From assembly GCA_007644065.1 (NCBI GenBank), contig VJWN01000004.1:124001-188000 (forward strand): a stretch of 64,000 nt of DNA, given 5' to 3'. The notes beneath the pieces were generated by a model. It was not told the origin of the DNA. It did no database searches and worked only from the letters and a program-made list of their open reading frames with translations. This document shows, piece after piece, positions 12,157-22,241 of the stretch. Every line of letters begins with the position of its first letter. Position 1 is the first letter of the stretch. This DNA comes from Margaritispora aquatica (taxonomy: Eukaryota > Ascomycota > Leotiomycetes > Helotiales > Discinellaceae). The translations under genes were made by a program, and so were the position numbers.

Positions 12157-12907
12157 TCAAGTTACCATAAACGATTCCCTCGTACCACGTTCCTCACTTC
12201 CTGCCCCAGTCATAAACATAATCGCCGCACCTATAATAATCTTTACAACGGCAACCTCTTCCCTTGACCTCGGGACATAAATGATGAGATATCCATTAGG
12301 CACAAAGCTTCCAGCAAGCGGCATCCTTTCACCCCACTTCTTCGTGATGACTTCTTTGCAATCCATCGGACTTAGGATAGTGTGAAGAGAATGTTCATTA
12401 GCAACATGAACGTGGGCAATCTCTCGCGAGGTTGCTTTGGCGATCTGATGAGGCGTCGCAATGTTGTCTGCGATGAAAATCGCATCGTTCGCTTTCTCCA
12501 TTGCAGATGTTTTAACAGCAACTCGAGAGGCTTGTTCAGAAACTAACTCATCCATCGCAATGGCTAAAAGCTAACAGGAATTAGAGATCTTCTATGCGGC
12601 CAGGCGCTGCACGTACTTTATGCTCATCCGGTCCTGCAAGTTGTGAGACCTGACGATGAGGAGCAATCCATTTCCCAATCTTCGGTCTCTCGCCTTCTCT
12701 CTCTGGAAGGTCTGGTAGGAAGGATATACTTCCACCGTTTGGTCCACATTTACTTAACTCAGATGGACTATCGAATGGGAGGAGTGAAAATGGATCGGTC
12801 CTGAAGATGCCCAAGCAAATTTGCAGTACATAGCCAAACACATTTCGTGGTAATGCATCATCTGCTACTTCGAGCCAGGCTCTATAGTTTTGAACAAACG
12901 TAGCCAT
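12157..12907 (-). CDS. Luciferase-fold domain protein
   Basis: A 234-residue protein with the fungal luciferase-like domain (Pfam-type Luciferase, PF17648), whose role in fungi is unknown; the name comes from similarity, not shown light emission. Evidence is the block AHVHVANEHSLHTILSPMDC, the KEVITKKWGERMPLAG stretch and a C-terminal YLIIYVPRSREEVAVVKIII segment, all typical of the family, plus the N-terminal motif NYRAWLEVADDALPRNVFGY. Exon 1 is 12907-12617 and exon 2 is 12570-12157. The 46-nt intron (donor GTACGT, acceptor CTGTTAG) is phase 0. Homologues often begin with a transmembrane segment. Just upstream (about 13020-12920) a frame encodes a hydrophobic run ILSPLIAGLLVSVYIALVLF after a TTTAG acceptor-like site, but it connects to this ORF only through a poor donor, so I start at the ATG at 12907. 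Confidence 0.72.
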
Positions 12908-13386
12908 TTTAACCACTTGATCAAGAGAACAATACCAACGCGATGTAGACTGATACGAGGAGGCCGGCTATAAGAGGAGAGAGGATAAACTTGACAATGA
13001 ATCTCACCGCATCCTAAACGAGATGTCTTGTTCGCAGTAACGCCACAAGATTCAGGATTGCAATCCCGGATGAATATCAAAATCATCGTGGTCGCATTTG
13101 GTCCTTGACCTTGATATCTCAACGACCTACTTAGGAGTATAACACATAGCAAACCAACACGTCTTGTGAGACCCGATTCTACACAGCCAAACAAAAATCG
13201 TCACGGTGCTCGATGTCCCGCACCAATCCAGGAGAACTATTTGGAAAGCCCTGTCATTCATCACTCGATTGTTGCAGTTCGCAAACACCAATAACAGATG
13301 GTGAACAATGCACGCCCTTCACTCGCCCATTACTCGCCCATCTGAGGAGAGTTTGCTCTGGATGAGGTGCTTCAGTACCTATCATG

Positions 13387-13393
13387 TGACTCA
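13387..13393 (+). promoter_or_regulatory. Gcn4/CPC1-type site TGACTCA
   Basis: A perfect palindromic TGACTCA lies 143 bp before the threonine synthase ATG. This is the binding site of the Gcn4/CpcA/CPC1 bZIP factor, which activates amino-acid synthesis genes during starvation. The position and the gene downstream make a functional site likely. Confidence 0.7.
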
Positions 13394-13406
13394 TTTTCTC
13401 TGAACC

Positions 13407-13429
13407 GCCCCGCCCAGGTTTGGCGGGGC
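13407..13429. promoter_or_regulatory. GC-rich inverted repeat in the threonine synthase promoter
   Basis: Perfect 8-bp arms, GCCCCGCC (13407-13414) and GGCGGGGC (13422-13429), flank a 7-nt spacer. Each arm contains GCGGGG on one strand, matching the CreA/Mig1 pattern SYGGRG in both orientations. It lies 14 nt after the TGACTCA site. Regulation by a zinc-finger factor is inferred. Confidence 0.4.
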
Positions 13430-13535
13430 AATCTTTGGTTGCGATGCCGGCAAAGGATAAAATATACAAACACTAAGTGCAAATCTCCCTCGGAAACAAA
13501 CTCCAATTCTCCTCCTCTCTGCCAACGATTTCAAA

Positions 13536-15358
13536 ATGTCAGACTCAGCAGCTCCAGTCGATTTGCCAACAAGGAACAAAGTTCCAGTGCCTGTCGAGGA
13601 ACCAAAAGATACGACTCACACACCATCACAACGATATTTGTCAACAAGAGGCGCATCATATGGTGTAAGTTATTTCAATGAACCAAAACCAAGTTCTCCA
13701 AAACTAATTGATTCCAGCTATCATTTGAAGAAGTTGTATTGAAAGGGTTGGCAGAGGATGGTGGACTTTTTATTCCAGAAGAAATCCCCTCCCTACCCCG
13801 CGATTGGGAGTCAAAGTGGTCGAAACACTCCTTTTCCGAGTTGGCATACGAAATCCTCTCTCTCTACATATCTCCTTCCGAAATTCCAGCTGCAGATCTG
13901 AAAGATATAATCAACCGCAGTTACTCCACCTTCCGCGATCCAGAAACCACACCTCTTGTCACTCTCAATGAGACAGAGAACCTCTACCTGCTTGAACTCT
14001 TCCATGGACCTACTTTTGCATTCAAAGACGTAGCATTACAATTTCTGGGAAACCTTTTTGAGTACTTCCTCGTCCGGAGAAATGAGGGCAAGACTGGGAA
14101 GGAGAGGCATCATTTGACAGTGGTTGGCGCAACAAGTGGTGACACTGGCTCTGCTGCCATTTATGGCCTGCGAGGAAAGAAAGATGTTTCTGTTTTCATT
14201 CTTCATCCAAAGGGTAAAGTCAGTCCAGTACAAGAGGCGCAGATGACCACGGTCCTTGATGCCAATGTACACAATCTGGCTGTGGAAGGGACTTTTGATG
14301 ATTGCCAAGTGAGTCAGACTCAGTATTGATTGTTGCTATTGCTTACGATTATTTAGGATATCGTCAAGGTTCTGTTTGGCGATGCTGAGATTAACGAATC
14401 ATTAAATCTCGGAGCCGTCAATTCTATCAATTGGGCACGAATCCTCGCTCAAATCACCTATTACTTCCATGCATACTTCTCCCTTACGAAATCCTCGACA
14501 TTCAAGCCTGGACACAAGGTCAGATTCGTCGTACCTACAGGAAACTTCGGAGATATTTTGGCCGGTTATTTTGCAAAGCGAATGGGTCTCCCAGCTGACA
14601 AGCTTGTCATCGCTACAAATGAAAATGACATCCTGGATCGTTTCTGGAAGACTGGCTATTATGAGAAGAAGGCCGTACACGGCGTCAAGGCGGAAGGTGG
14701 CATTGCCACAGATGGAGCAAAGGCCAGCGAGGATGGAGTGAAGGAGACTCTCAGCCCTGCGATGGATATCCTAGTTTCAAGCAATTTCGAACGACTCCTT
14801 TGGTTCTTGGCATATCAATATGCTTCTGATGCAGGTATGGACGATGAGTGGAACAAGAAGCAAGCTGGCCAAGAAGTTGAGAGCTGGCTAAAACAGTTGA
14901 AGTCCAAGGGAGGATTTGAGGTTCACAAGGAGATGATTGCATTTGGAGCACAGACGTTTGAAAGTGAGCGAGTAAGTGATTCGCAAACTCTTGAGACTAT
15001 CAAGGAATTCTACGCTAGCCCAGCAACGACTGGGTCATCGCACAAGGGAGGTTATGTCCTAGATCCGCACTCTGCAATCGGAGTTGCTGCATCTTTACGA
15101 TCGATGAAGCGAGTGTCGCCTGCTGAAACTCATCACATCTCGCTTGCTACTGCTCATCCTGCGAAATTCGCTGGTGCAGTGGACTTGGCCCTGAAAGATG
15201 AAGCCGCCTTTAGCTTTGACAGTGTCCTTCCTGAGGAGTTTGTTGGTTTGGAGAAGAAGGAGAGGAGAGTGAGGCTTGTGCCCGCAGGTGCAGGATGGGA
15301 AGGTGTAAGAGCTATTGTTCGGGAAGAGGTTGAGGAAGAATTGAAAGCGCTGAATTAA
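13536..15358 (+). CDS. thr4: Threonine synthase
   Basis: PLP-dependent enzyme converting O-phosphohomoserine to threonine, the last step of threonine synthesis, in the cytosol. Exons 13536-13664, 13718-14308 and 14357-15358; introns of 53 and 48 nt with GTAAGT and GTGAGT donors. The 573-residue product is slightly longer than yeast Thr4. Key features: N-terminal YLSTRGASYG lead-in typical of threonine synthase; the PLP Schiff-base lysine in HGPTFAFKD (about K146); the phosphate-binding VVGATSGDTGSAA loop; NSINWARILAQITYY; and FVVPTGNFGDILAGYFAKRMG. All family blocks are present in order, so the gene looks functional. A perfect Gcn4-type TGACTCA site lies 143 bp upstream, consistent with general amino-acid control. 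Confidence 0.96.
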
Positions 15359-16017
15359 GGTGGTTGATCAAAAGTTTTTGCACAATTGTGGGCATTTCAA
15401 TGATATAGACGACTGTGATTCAAGTCAAAATGGAACGATATTCCGAAATTTAATCTTTTGGCGAAATTTTGTGATGATCTGTGGCTTACACTATGTTGAC
15501 TTCATTATTCTTGATGATTAGATTTTCATTCTAAGAGTACCCCTCGCCTTGACCAAGAGATTCTTCTCAGTTCCCAATTCCTCTCCGCTTCGCTGTATCC
15601 GAGACGGTACTCGATTTTGCTTTCATCCATATTAAGATCTCTACCAACAGAGTGGAACCTACTCATAACCAACATATAGAGCATCATAACCCGTCCCCAA
15701 TCCTATTGAACTCACAACTCCCTCTCATACCTCCTCCTATCCATCGTACCTACGACCCAGCAACGAAACCAAAAGCAACACACAAGCCTTTTATCTGATA
15801 GGTAGGTAGGTAGATAGGTAGGTATCCACACGGTCCACGCCTCCACTTCCAACACCATCCATCTCCTCGCCTAACCAACAACCTAGAACCCTCGCTCGCT
15901 TCGGTGAAAATTCGCACTCAAATTTTTTCCCTCACCCCAACCCAACCCAACTCGAAGCGGAGTACATATTTCCAAGCACGTTGATCAGTGACATCAAAGC
16001 ATAACAGCTTCAAAACA
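15359..16017. other. Intergenic; strongly C-rich
   Basis: No gene seen. From about 15540 the plus strand becomes very C-rich and G-poor (line 15841-15900 has 29 C and 4 G). A short GGTA-type simple repeat (GGTAGGTAGGTAGATAGGTAGG) lies at about 15801-15823. Confidence 0.6.
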
Positions 16018-16112
16018 TCCGAACTGGTGTATCGGTAACATTTCCGCCTCTCATAAGCTCCTTCAAAGCTTCAAGTGCGCGGTAGCGCGGGGTTCGATTC
16101 CCCGGTTCGGAA
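16018..16112 (+). tRNA. tRNA-Glu (CTC), with intron
   Basis: Acceptor stem TCCGAAC (16018-16024) pairs perfectly with GTTCGGA (16105-16111), with A at 16112 as discriminator. The T arm is CGGGG-TTCGATT-CCCCG (16088-16104) and includes the B-box core GGTTCGATTCC. The D arm spans about 16027-16041. The anticodon loop reads CTCTCA, giving anticodon CTC at 16050-16052, followed by an intron of about 24 nt (about 16054-16077) at the canonical position after base 37. Stem starts with TCCG as in fungal tRNA-Glu. A run of six T at 16126-16131 can terminate Pol III, and a 14-T run follows at 16171. One mismatch is possible at the top of the anticodon stem. Confidence 0.85.
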
Positions 16113-17190
16113 AGCTCATATCATATTTTTTGCAGGTTTTTTGGTTTGGGGACTTGAATTTTGGTGTGACTTTTTTTTTTTTTTGATCTTGAGACTTTAT
16201 GGAGTAGGGATGGTATAACTTCGGGTATGGATTGGTTTATTGGTAGGGTCTTCTTTAGTTGAAGGACGGCAGGGAGTGTTGGTTGGGTTAGGCTGGGTTG
16301 GATGGGTGAGTAAATGGAGGATGATAGATGAGAGCTTTGTGATTTTGATCTATAGCTAGCTACCTTGGGTGTATATATGTAATCAAGCAGATTGAAGTTC
16401 CCCTTGAATTTGCATTTTACTTTGAATCTTACGATGGGTCAAGTATCTATTATGAGTCACTGAAACGATCCTGAACGAAAAGTCATAAACGCAATTTTCT
16501 TTGAGGAGAGTCTTAAGCGAAGCACATGGGCAAGTAACTCAAACTTATTGTCTAACGATTTTTGCGGTGATTTCCCTACATATCTATTTACTCAGGCGAG
16601 AACCATTAAGACCGACGGCACGAACTAAAGAAACGAAGTTGCATTTGTGACGTTCGAACTCTCAAATAATAGGAGAATTCTAAAAGTCAATGGGTGTTTG
16701 CATTACATCTGGTGAGGCTTGGAAGATTCTCGACGTGAATAGAAACGAGAGCTAATCATAAACAAAGGGTAAAGGTAAAGTGCAAGTTTATTTCCTACCG
16801 CGTAGGTAGCTGATACACAACGGTTTCCTGTAGCTTCGAGAACACCTGTTCTGTGACCAGGACCAAGTGATCTGGGATTTTTGACAAGATCGAGTTCAAA
16901 ACCCCATCCCCTAAGCACAAAAGTTTTGACTAGCACCTGCTGGTTTCTTTGAGACCAAAAGGTAGATCAGGCGTTTATGGTGCACCGAGGATCGTGGTCA
17001 TATTATCAAGTCGCAGGGCTTGAAGACCTTCAGATATTCGATGTGCACCCATCTAAGGGCATCTTATCGTCAAACTTGCATATGGCTCATCGCATGTAGC
17101 GGAATGAAGAATATTGAGCAGACAGGACCGTCTGCCATGAAATGCTGTTGAACGATTGAGTCGGAATTTAATCTAAACCACAAGTCGATA
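16113..17190. other. Intergenic; G-rich then mixed
   Basis: After the tRNA the plus strand is G-rich (line 16261-16320 has 31 G and 3 C) up to about 16330, then near neutral. It holds two T runs and otherwise no gene. The 3' region of upf3 lies at the right end. Confidence 0.6.
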
Positions 17191-19069
17191 TTATTTTGCA
17201 GCTGGTCCGGTAGGTGCTGAGGAGGGAGCCTTGGAAGCCTCGGAATTATTCGTGCTATTTGAACCACCGCGTCCTCCATTTCTACCTCCTCGACGTCCAA
17301 CAGTGCCGCCTCCTCTTCCTCCACCACGACCACCCCTAAGTGGTGCATTGTTGTTTTGAGGAGGACCACGAGGAGGTGGGTTTTGTGGAGCAGGAGTATT
17401 GGCGGGCTTCTTTTCTTGCACAGGAGCAGCTCCTTTACGTTGTAGGACTTGCACTGTGCCTTGACCTACAGTAATTGGATTCGCTGCCATGGCTTTTTTC
17501 AGACCATCACTGTCAACAAAGTCGACATACGCAAATCCCTTCCTCCTATCAATCTCGACATGAGAAACCCATCCATACACCTCCATAGCCTCCTTCAAAA
17601 GAGCTTCTGTAACACCTTGAGAGGGATTAGCATGCTTGACAAACGCTTGTGTTGCGCCCTCGGTTGGGGTAGGAGTTGCTTGTGGTTTTCGAGCAAGGAC
17701 AACTGGGACTGCCTTAGTGGGTTGCGCTGCTGGAGTTGGGGTGGAAGTAGAAGCAGATGGCGCGGTCTCTAGTTTTCTAAGGAGAATTATTGGAGTTTGT
17801 GAAGGAGGTGCCTGAGAAGTTGTAGCCTTGCTCGATGAGGCATTACTTGAAGCCCTAGTGGAGGCAGAATCATTGCCTTTGGCCCTGGATCTTCGGCTAT
17901 TCGGTTGAGGAGCATTTGCTTTTGGGGCACTTGGGCTCGAGGTAGTCTGCGGCACTCCCGTGGCAACAGCTTTTGCAGCTGTAGCAGCTTTCTCTGCGGC
18001 TGCAGCTTTCTCGGCCTTTTGAACATCTGCTGTGTCTCGTTGAACCTGACGATGGGCCTGAGCAGGACTGAAACCAAGGTCACGTTTTAACATTCGAATA
18101 TGGGCAGCAGTTGCTGCATTCCTCTGTCGAAGAGGAACCTTCGAAATATCAAGCTTAGGAGGAGTATCTGACTTGTTCTCCGAGGAGGTATTCGCAGTTG
18201 CAGAAGATGGACCAGAAGATGAAGAAGCCTTGGCCGCTTCTCGATTAAGAATTTTGACTGCTTCCTTTGCCGCTCTTTCGAGCGCTCGCTCTGGTTTGCC
18301 TTCCTTGGTCTTTTTCTTGGTGTCATCTGGTGAAGTTGAAGACGCAGCTTTACTGCCTTTGGAATCATGCTTCTTGGCAGCCTTTAGTGCAGATTCCTTA
18401 TTTTTAATGGCCTTCTTGTCCTTCAAGAATTGCACCAGCGGAGTGGTTGTGACCTTCTCTTGCTTCCCATTGCTATTGTCTCCTACATCGGTACCAATTT
18501 CCTTGCCGGTAACAGGATTTGCGAGACCTTCCAGAAATGCCATAAACTCGACATCTTGATCTATGGTTCCGGCGCGAGCATCGACCTTAGGACGACCAGC
18601 CGGAATGCGACTGTATGGTGCAAACTCGACAACGGGTGGACCGATGAGACAAGAGTTTGTAAAAGTATTTGCTGCATCCTCAAAGTTTGTCTGTCTCACG
18701 ACATCGGAAAATGGAATTAGATGGGCTTCATTCGATAGGTGCAAATATGCTCGAGATGGTTTGGATGGCTTTGCAGGGCTGTCGTGATGTCAGTCAAGTC
18801 AAGTGGAAATATGACAAGGCATACTCTTTGGAATCCTTCCCAGGTACATAGCGAAACCAATCAACCTTTCCACTGCCCAGCTTCCACTCTTCCCCTAGGA
18901 TTGACACAAATTCATCCTGTGTGAGTGCTGGCGCTAGACGTCTAACAATAAGCTTCAATTTTTGAGTTGGCTGCTTCGTTGTGACCGGACGTGACCCATT
19001 GGTGAGAGCACTGGTTTGCGATGCTGGCATTGGCAGGACACCATTTGGAGGACGGGCAGAGGTTGCCAT
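17191..19069 (-). CDS. upf3: Upf3/Smg4 nonsense-mediated decay factor with C-terminal RRM and RGG tail
   Basis: Upf3 links the exon junction complex or terminating ribosome to Upf2/Upf1 in nonsense-mediated mRNA decay. Exon 1 is 19069-18825, exon 2 is 18778-17191; the 46-nt intron (GTATGC...CGACAG) joins VPGKDSKD to PAKPSKPSRAYLHL in phase 2. The product is 610 residues. The Smg4/UPF3 domain occupies about residues 36-200 (KLKLIVRRL...EEWKLGSGKVDWFRYVPGK...PSRAYLHL...VVEFAPYSRIP). A long Lys/Ala/Ser-rich, probably helical and disordered middle follows. A second RNA-binding-like domain covers about 465-531 (EALLKEAMEVYGWVSHVEI, GFAYVDFVDSDGLKKAM), then an RGG-rich tail. It is divergent to the phosphatase gene, sharing a 432-bp promoter region. 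The UPF3 assignment is firm; the C-terminal RRM call rests on pattern. Confidence 0.88.
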
Positions 19070-19501
19070 TCTTCGGAGTGTAATAGACGCTTTATGGATG
19101 TCTTCAGGTTCTCGTTGGTCTTTTGAATTCCCAGGTTCTATATTTTGTTGAAACCTACGTAGCCAACTCTCCTCTTAATGTCCTTCTGTCCTTCTATCTT
19201 CATGCCAATATGCCCCTCATTCCATGAACCGTCAGGAGCTTAGTCGGTCAACGAGGGCAAAATCGATAAGCCTTATCGAAGGAGAGGAAAGGCGTTAAGA
19301 TAGTCCGATAAGCTGTTTTCGCGTTGTAATTTATTCAACAGTTCCAAACCCGAAGTTGGAGGTTGAATTTTATTCACGCCTCGTAGTTGTTTCCACGAAC
19401 AATTGCATTCACGATTGAATCCATTGAGCTTGCGCCGGCTAATATTCGGCAGAGCTAGTACGATAAAAAACCGATAAGGCTACGCACGTGAGGGCGCTAG
19501 T
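19070..19501. promoter_or_regulatory. Shared upf3-ppg1 promoter with repeated CGATAAG motifs
   Basis: The 432-bp divergent interval has a perfect inverted repeat TCGATAAG-C-CTTATCGA (19263-19279) plus two more direct CCGATAAG copies at 19305-19312 and 19471-19478, and a CGATAAAA at 19461. CGATAA fits the HGATAR pattern of fungal GATA factors. A CACGTG E-box (19485-19490) lies just 11 nt before the ppg1 ATG. The motifs are seen directly; factor identity is inferred. Confidence 0.45.
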
Positions 19502-21314
19502 ATGGATTCAGCGGGTAAAGATGCCGCCTTAGGCACCAAATCGGAGGAGCAGGTTGACCAGTCCGACCTCATCAGACTTGCTGTCGAGAGCAATAATTCT
19601 ACTCGAGCAGCTCGAGGTCGCCCAAACGCAACTCAAGCAAAGGTTTCTGCGCCAGTTGATACAGGAATACTATCCGCAGAAAATCGCAGTTACGAAGAAC
19701 CCTTCCCCACACTGCTCATTGACGACGACCTGATCGATCTTGACGCAGAAGTTGATTCCGAAAGCAACAACTGGACCACTAGAATCTCAGACAACTCTCA
19801 ATCAACTCCAACTGGGCTTCCAGAGGAAAGTGTCATCCTCAACTCTCATCAAAGACGTCGTGACAATCGCGCACGCGTATCTTCTCGACCTGACCCGATT
19901 CCTGTTACTGTTGAAGCCCCGCCCTCTCCGCCACTTCCTCCCATTAATATGGCAAACCCAGAAGTTCCAAAGCCTGGTCCGGCAAAGCTCACCAAGAGCG
20001 CAGGACTTCCAGAATGGACTGCTCAGGCAATGCTCTGCCGTCATCTGCCAGAACACGTTATGAAGCAGCTCTGCGAAATGGTTAAAGAGTGCCTGATGGA
20101 AGGTGAGGGGGTTATTTCATTGTCTTTGCTCAGCTCTAACATCTCAACTAGAATCCAATATCCAGCCTGTATCTACGCCTGTTACTATCTGTGGTGATAT
20201 CCATGGTCAATTCTACGATCTGCTTGAGTTATTCCGTGTCGCTGGTGGTATGCCAGGTCAGACCAATGTTCAAAAGCCTATTACACAAACCACTGTTATC
20301 AGCTCTGATGATATTGAGCCTCCTACTGAGATCACTGATCCAAAGCTGAAGAAGAAAATCAGATCTGGGGATAGTGGCATGGAGAGTGCAAGTGGTGATG
20401 ACGATGAGGAGGAGAGCAGAGGCCGACCTCGCACTGCTGGTCAGTCCAGTCGTGGAGGCAGCTCTGGTCGTGATTCTGCCATCGCTGTTAACGAGGTGAC
20501 TGGAAGTGGAAACCAAAACTTCATCTTCCTTGGTGATTTTGTCGATCGTGGATACTTCAGCTTGGAAACCTTTACCCTTCTCATGTGTCTGAAGGCGACG
20601 TAAGTTTTTGCCAGTGTCGAATCAAACTCAAGCTAATATAGGTTAGCTACCCTGACAAGATTACCCTGGTCCGTGGTAACCACGAGTCCCGCCAGATTAC
20701 TCAAGTCTACGGGTTCTACGAGGAGTGCCAGCAGAAGTATGGTAATGCATCTGTCTGGAAGTCTTGCTGTCAAGTTTTTGATTTCTTGGTACTCGCTGCT
20801 ATCGTCGACGGCCAGGTTCTTTGCGTCCACGGCGGTTTGAGCCCAGAAATCCGTACCGTTGATCAGATCCGCGTTGTTGCTCGCGCCCAGGAGATTCCTC
20901 ACGAAGGTGCATTCTGTGACTTGGTTTGGAGTGATCCTGATGACGTTTCGACCTGGGCTATCTCTCCCCGTGGTGCAGGTTGGCTCTTTGGAGATAAAGT
21001 TGCAACTGAGTTCAACCATGTCAACGGCTTGAAGCTTATTGCACGTGCTCATCAACTGGTCAACGAAGGTTACAAGGTAAGTTTACAATCATAATCAGCT
21101 GAGCCAGTCTAATTATTGTCAGTACCACTTCGAGAACAAGTCCGTCGTCACAGTATGGTCCGCTCCAAACTACTGCTATCGCTGTGGCAACGTAGCTTCC
21201 ATCATGAATGTCGGTGAAGATCTTGACCCCAAGTTCAGCATCTTCAGCGCAGTTCCCGAGGACCAACGCGCAGTTCCAGCCAGTCGCCGTGGTGTTTCTG
21301 ATTATTTCTTGTAA
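19502..21314 (+). CDS. ppg1: PP2A-family Ser/Thr phosphatase catalytic subunit, Ppg1-like
   Basis: Metallophosphatase with all PPP signatures: GDIHG (about 215-219), GDFVDRG (328-334), RGNHE (359-363), then HGGLSPEI, and the PP2A-type C terminus SDYFL. Exons 19502-20102, 20152-20599, 20647-21076, 21123-21314; introns 46-49 nt. The first junction restores MEESNIQPV. The product is 556 residues, against about 310 for the family: it has a 150-residue disordered N-terminal extension and an acidic, Ser-rich insertion of about 85 residues (236-322) between the GDIHG and GDFVDRG metal-site motifs. Of PP2A relatives, fungal Ppg1 (a STRIPAK-linked phosphatase) fits best by the [20 protein letters not shown] and RGVSDYFL context; PP4 (Pph3) or Sit4 cannot be excluded. 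An internal ATG (about 19951) could give a shorter form. Confidence 0.85.
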
Positions 21315-22241
21315 TCAGATTAGTCTTCTGCTTCGACATCTTTGCATTCTCAACGCCTCGGCGTAGGGCGTAGGGTATCACATGGCGTTTGGTTCGGCAT
21401 TTGAGATGGCGTTCTCTGGATTACCCTTGTACAATATAGGATGGGATTTTGCTTTTCCGCCGCTTGCCTATGGCGAGGGTGTACATTACGATGATATGAG
21501 GAGATGAAATAAGGTCTAGAATTAGGTTTCTGGAAGGATCCTTGGTAGATATGGCTATACGTTGCTCGAAGGGTATTAAGTTACTAGTTGAGTGGGGTGG
21601 CCGTCTATCAAAGGCAACAAAATCCGAGATTAGGTTCTCGGAAACTTCTCCGACAGATATGGTTATACGTCACTCAAAGGGTATTCAGTTACTGGTTGGG
21701 TAAGGTAACTTCCTATCGATGGCAAGGTGCTCTGGGATTAGGTTCTTGGATGTTTATATGGATGGAGGATTAGAACCACTCGGAGGGTATTTGATTACTG
21801 GTCGGGTCGGGGAATACACTTCATGAGTTAGGTTCTGGGATCAGGCGTGTGAAGGCTCTACTAAGGAACCGAGCAACACCGATTCGAAGGGTATTTATTC
21901 ACTGGGCGAATTCGGTGGCCTGCATTCAAGAATAGAGAGAACAAAATACATGATATCAAAAACGAATGTGCCTTCGCCCTCCGTAACAACGTATCGTGAG
22001 CCAATTAATCTGTAAGATGGCCCTCATTAGGCATCTAGATACATGTACGATTGCTCGATTTGCTGGACATCCATCTAACTGATTATAATGGTCACGTGTT
22101 TCTGGGTGCATCTCAGCCACGAAATGGAGGGGTCGAGGTCGCCTTGAGTTACAATTTGGTTTCAAGCACTGACAACGCGCCGGATTGAATGCAAGCTCTA
22201 TGATTCTGCGGCATCTATTTCTGAATCCACAATAACTCAAG
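21315..22241. other. Intergenic with degenerate tandem repeat
   Basis: No gene seen between the phosphatase and capping-protein genes. Most of it is taken by the repeat array listed next. Confidence 0.55.
21519..21920 (+). repeat. Degenerate tandem repeat, about 4 copies of about 100 bp
   Basis: Copies begin near 21519, 21627, 21734 and 21825. Each starts with a GATTAGGTTCT-like box and has a later box of the type CTCGAAGGGTATT followed by AGTTACTGGTTGGG. The first two copies also share GATATGGTTATACG. Copies differ by substitutions and small indels, so the array is old. No coding potential is visible. Confidence 0.65.

Larger units (their letters stand above)
12908..13535. other. Divergent intergenic region between luciferase-fold gene and threonine synthase
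   Basis: Contains a possible upstream transmembrane exon of the minus-strand gene (12920-13020) and the threonine synthase promoter elements listed separately. Confidence 0.5.

Noticed and set aside
14310..14316. Second Gcn4-like site TGAGTCA in thr4
   Set aside because: It overlaps the intron 2 donor (GTGAGTCA) and is most simply explained by the splice consensus.
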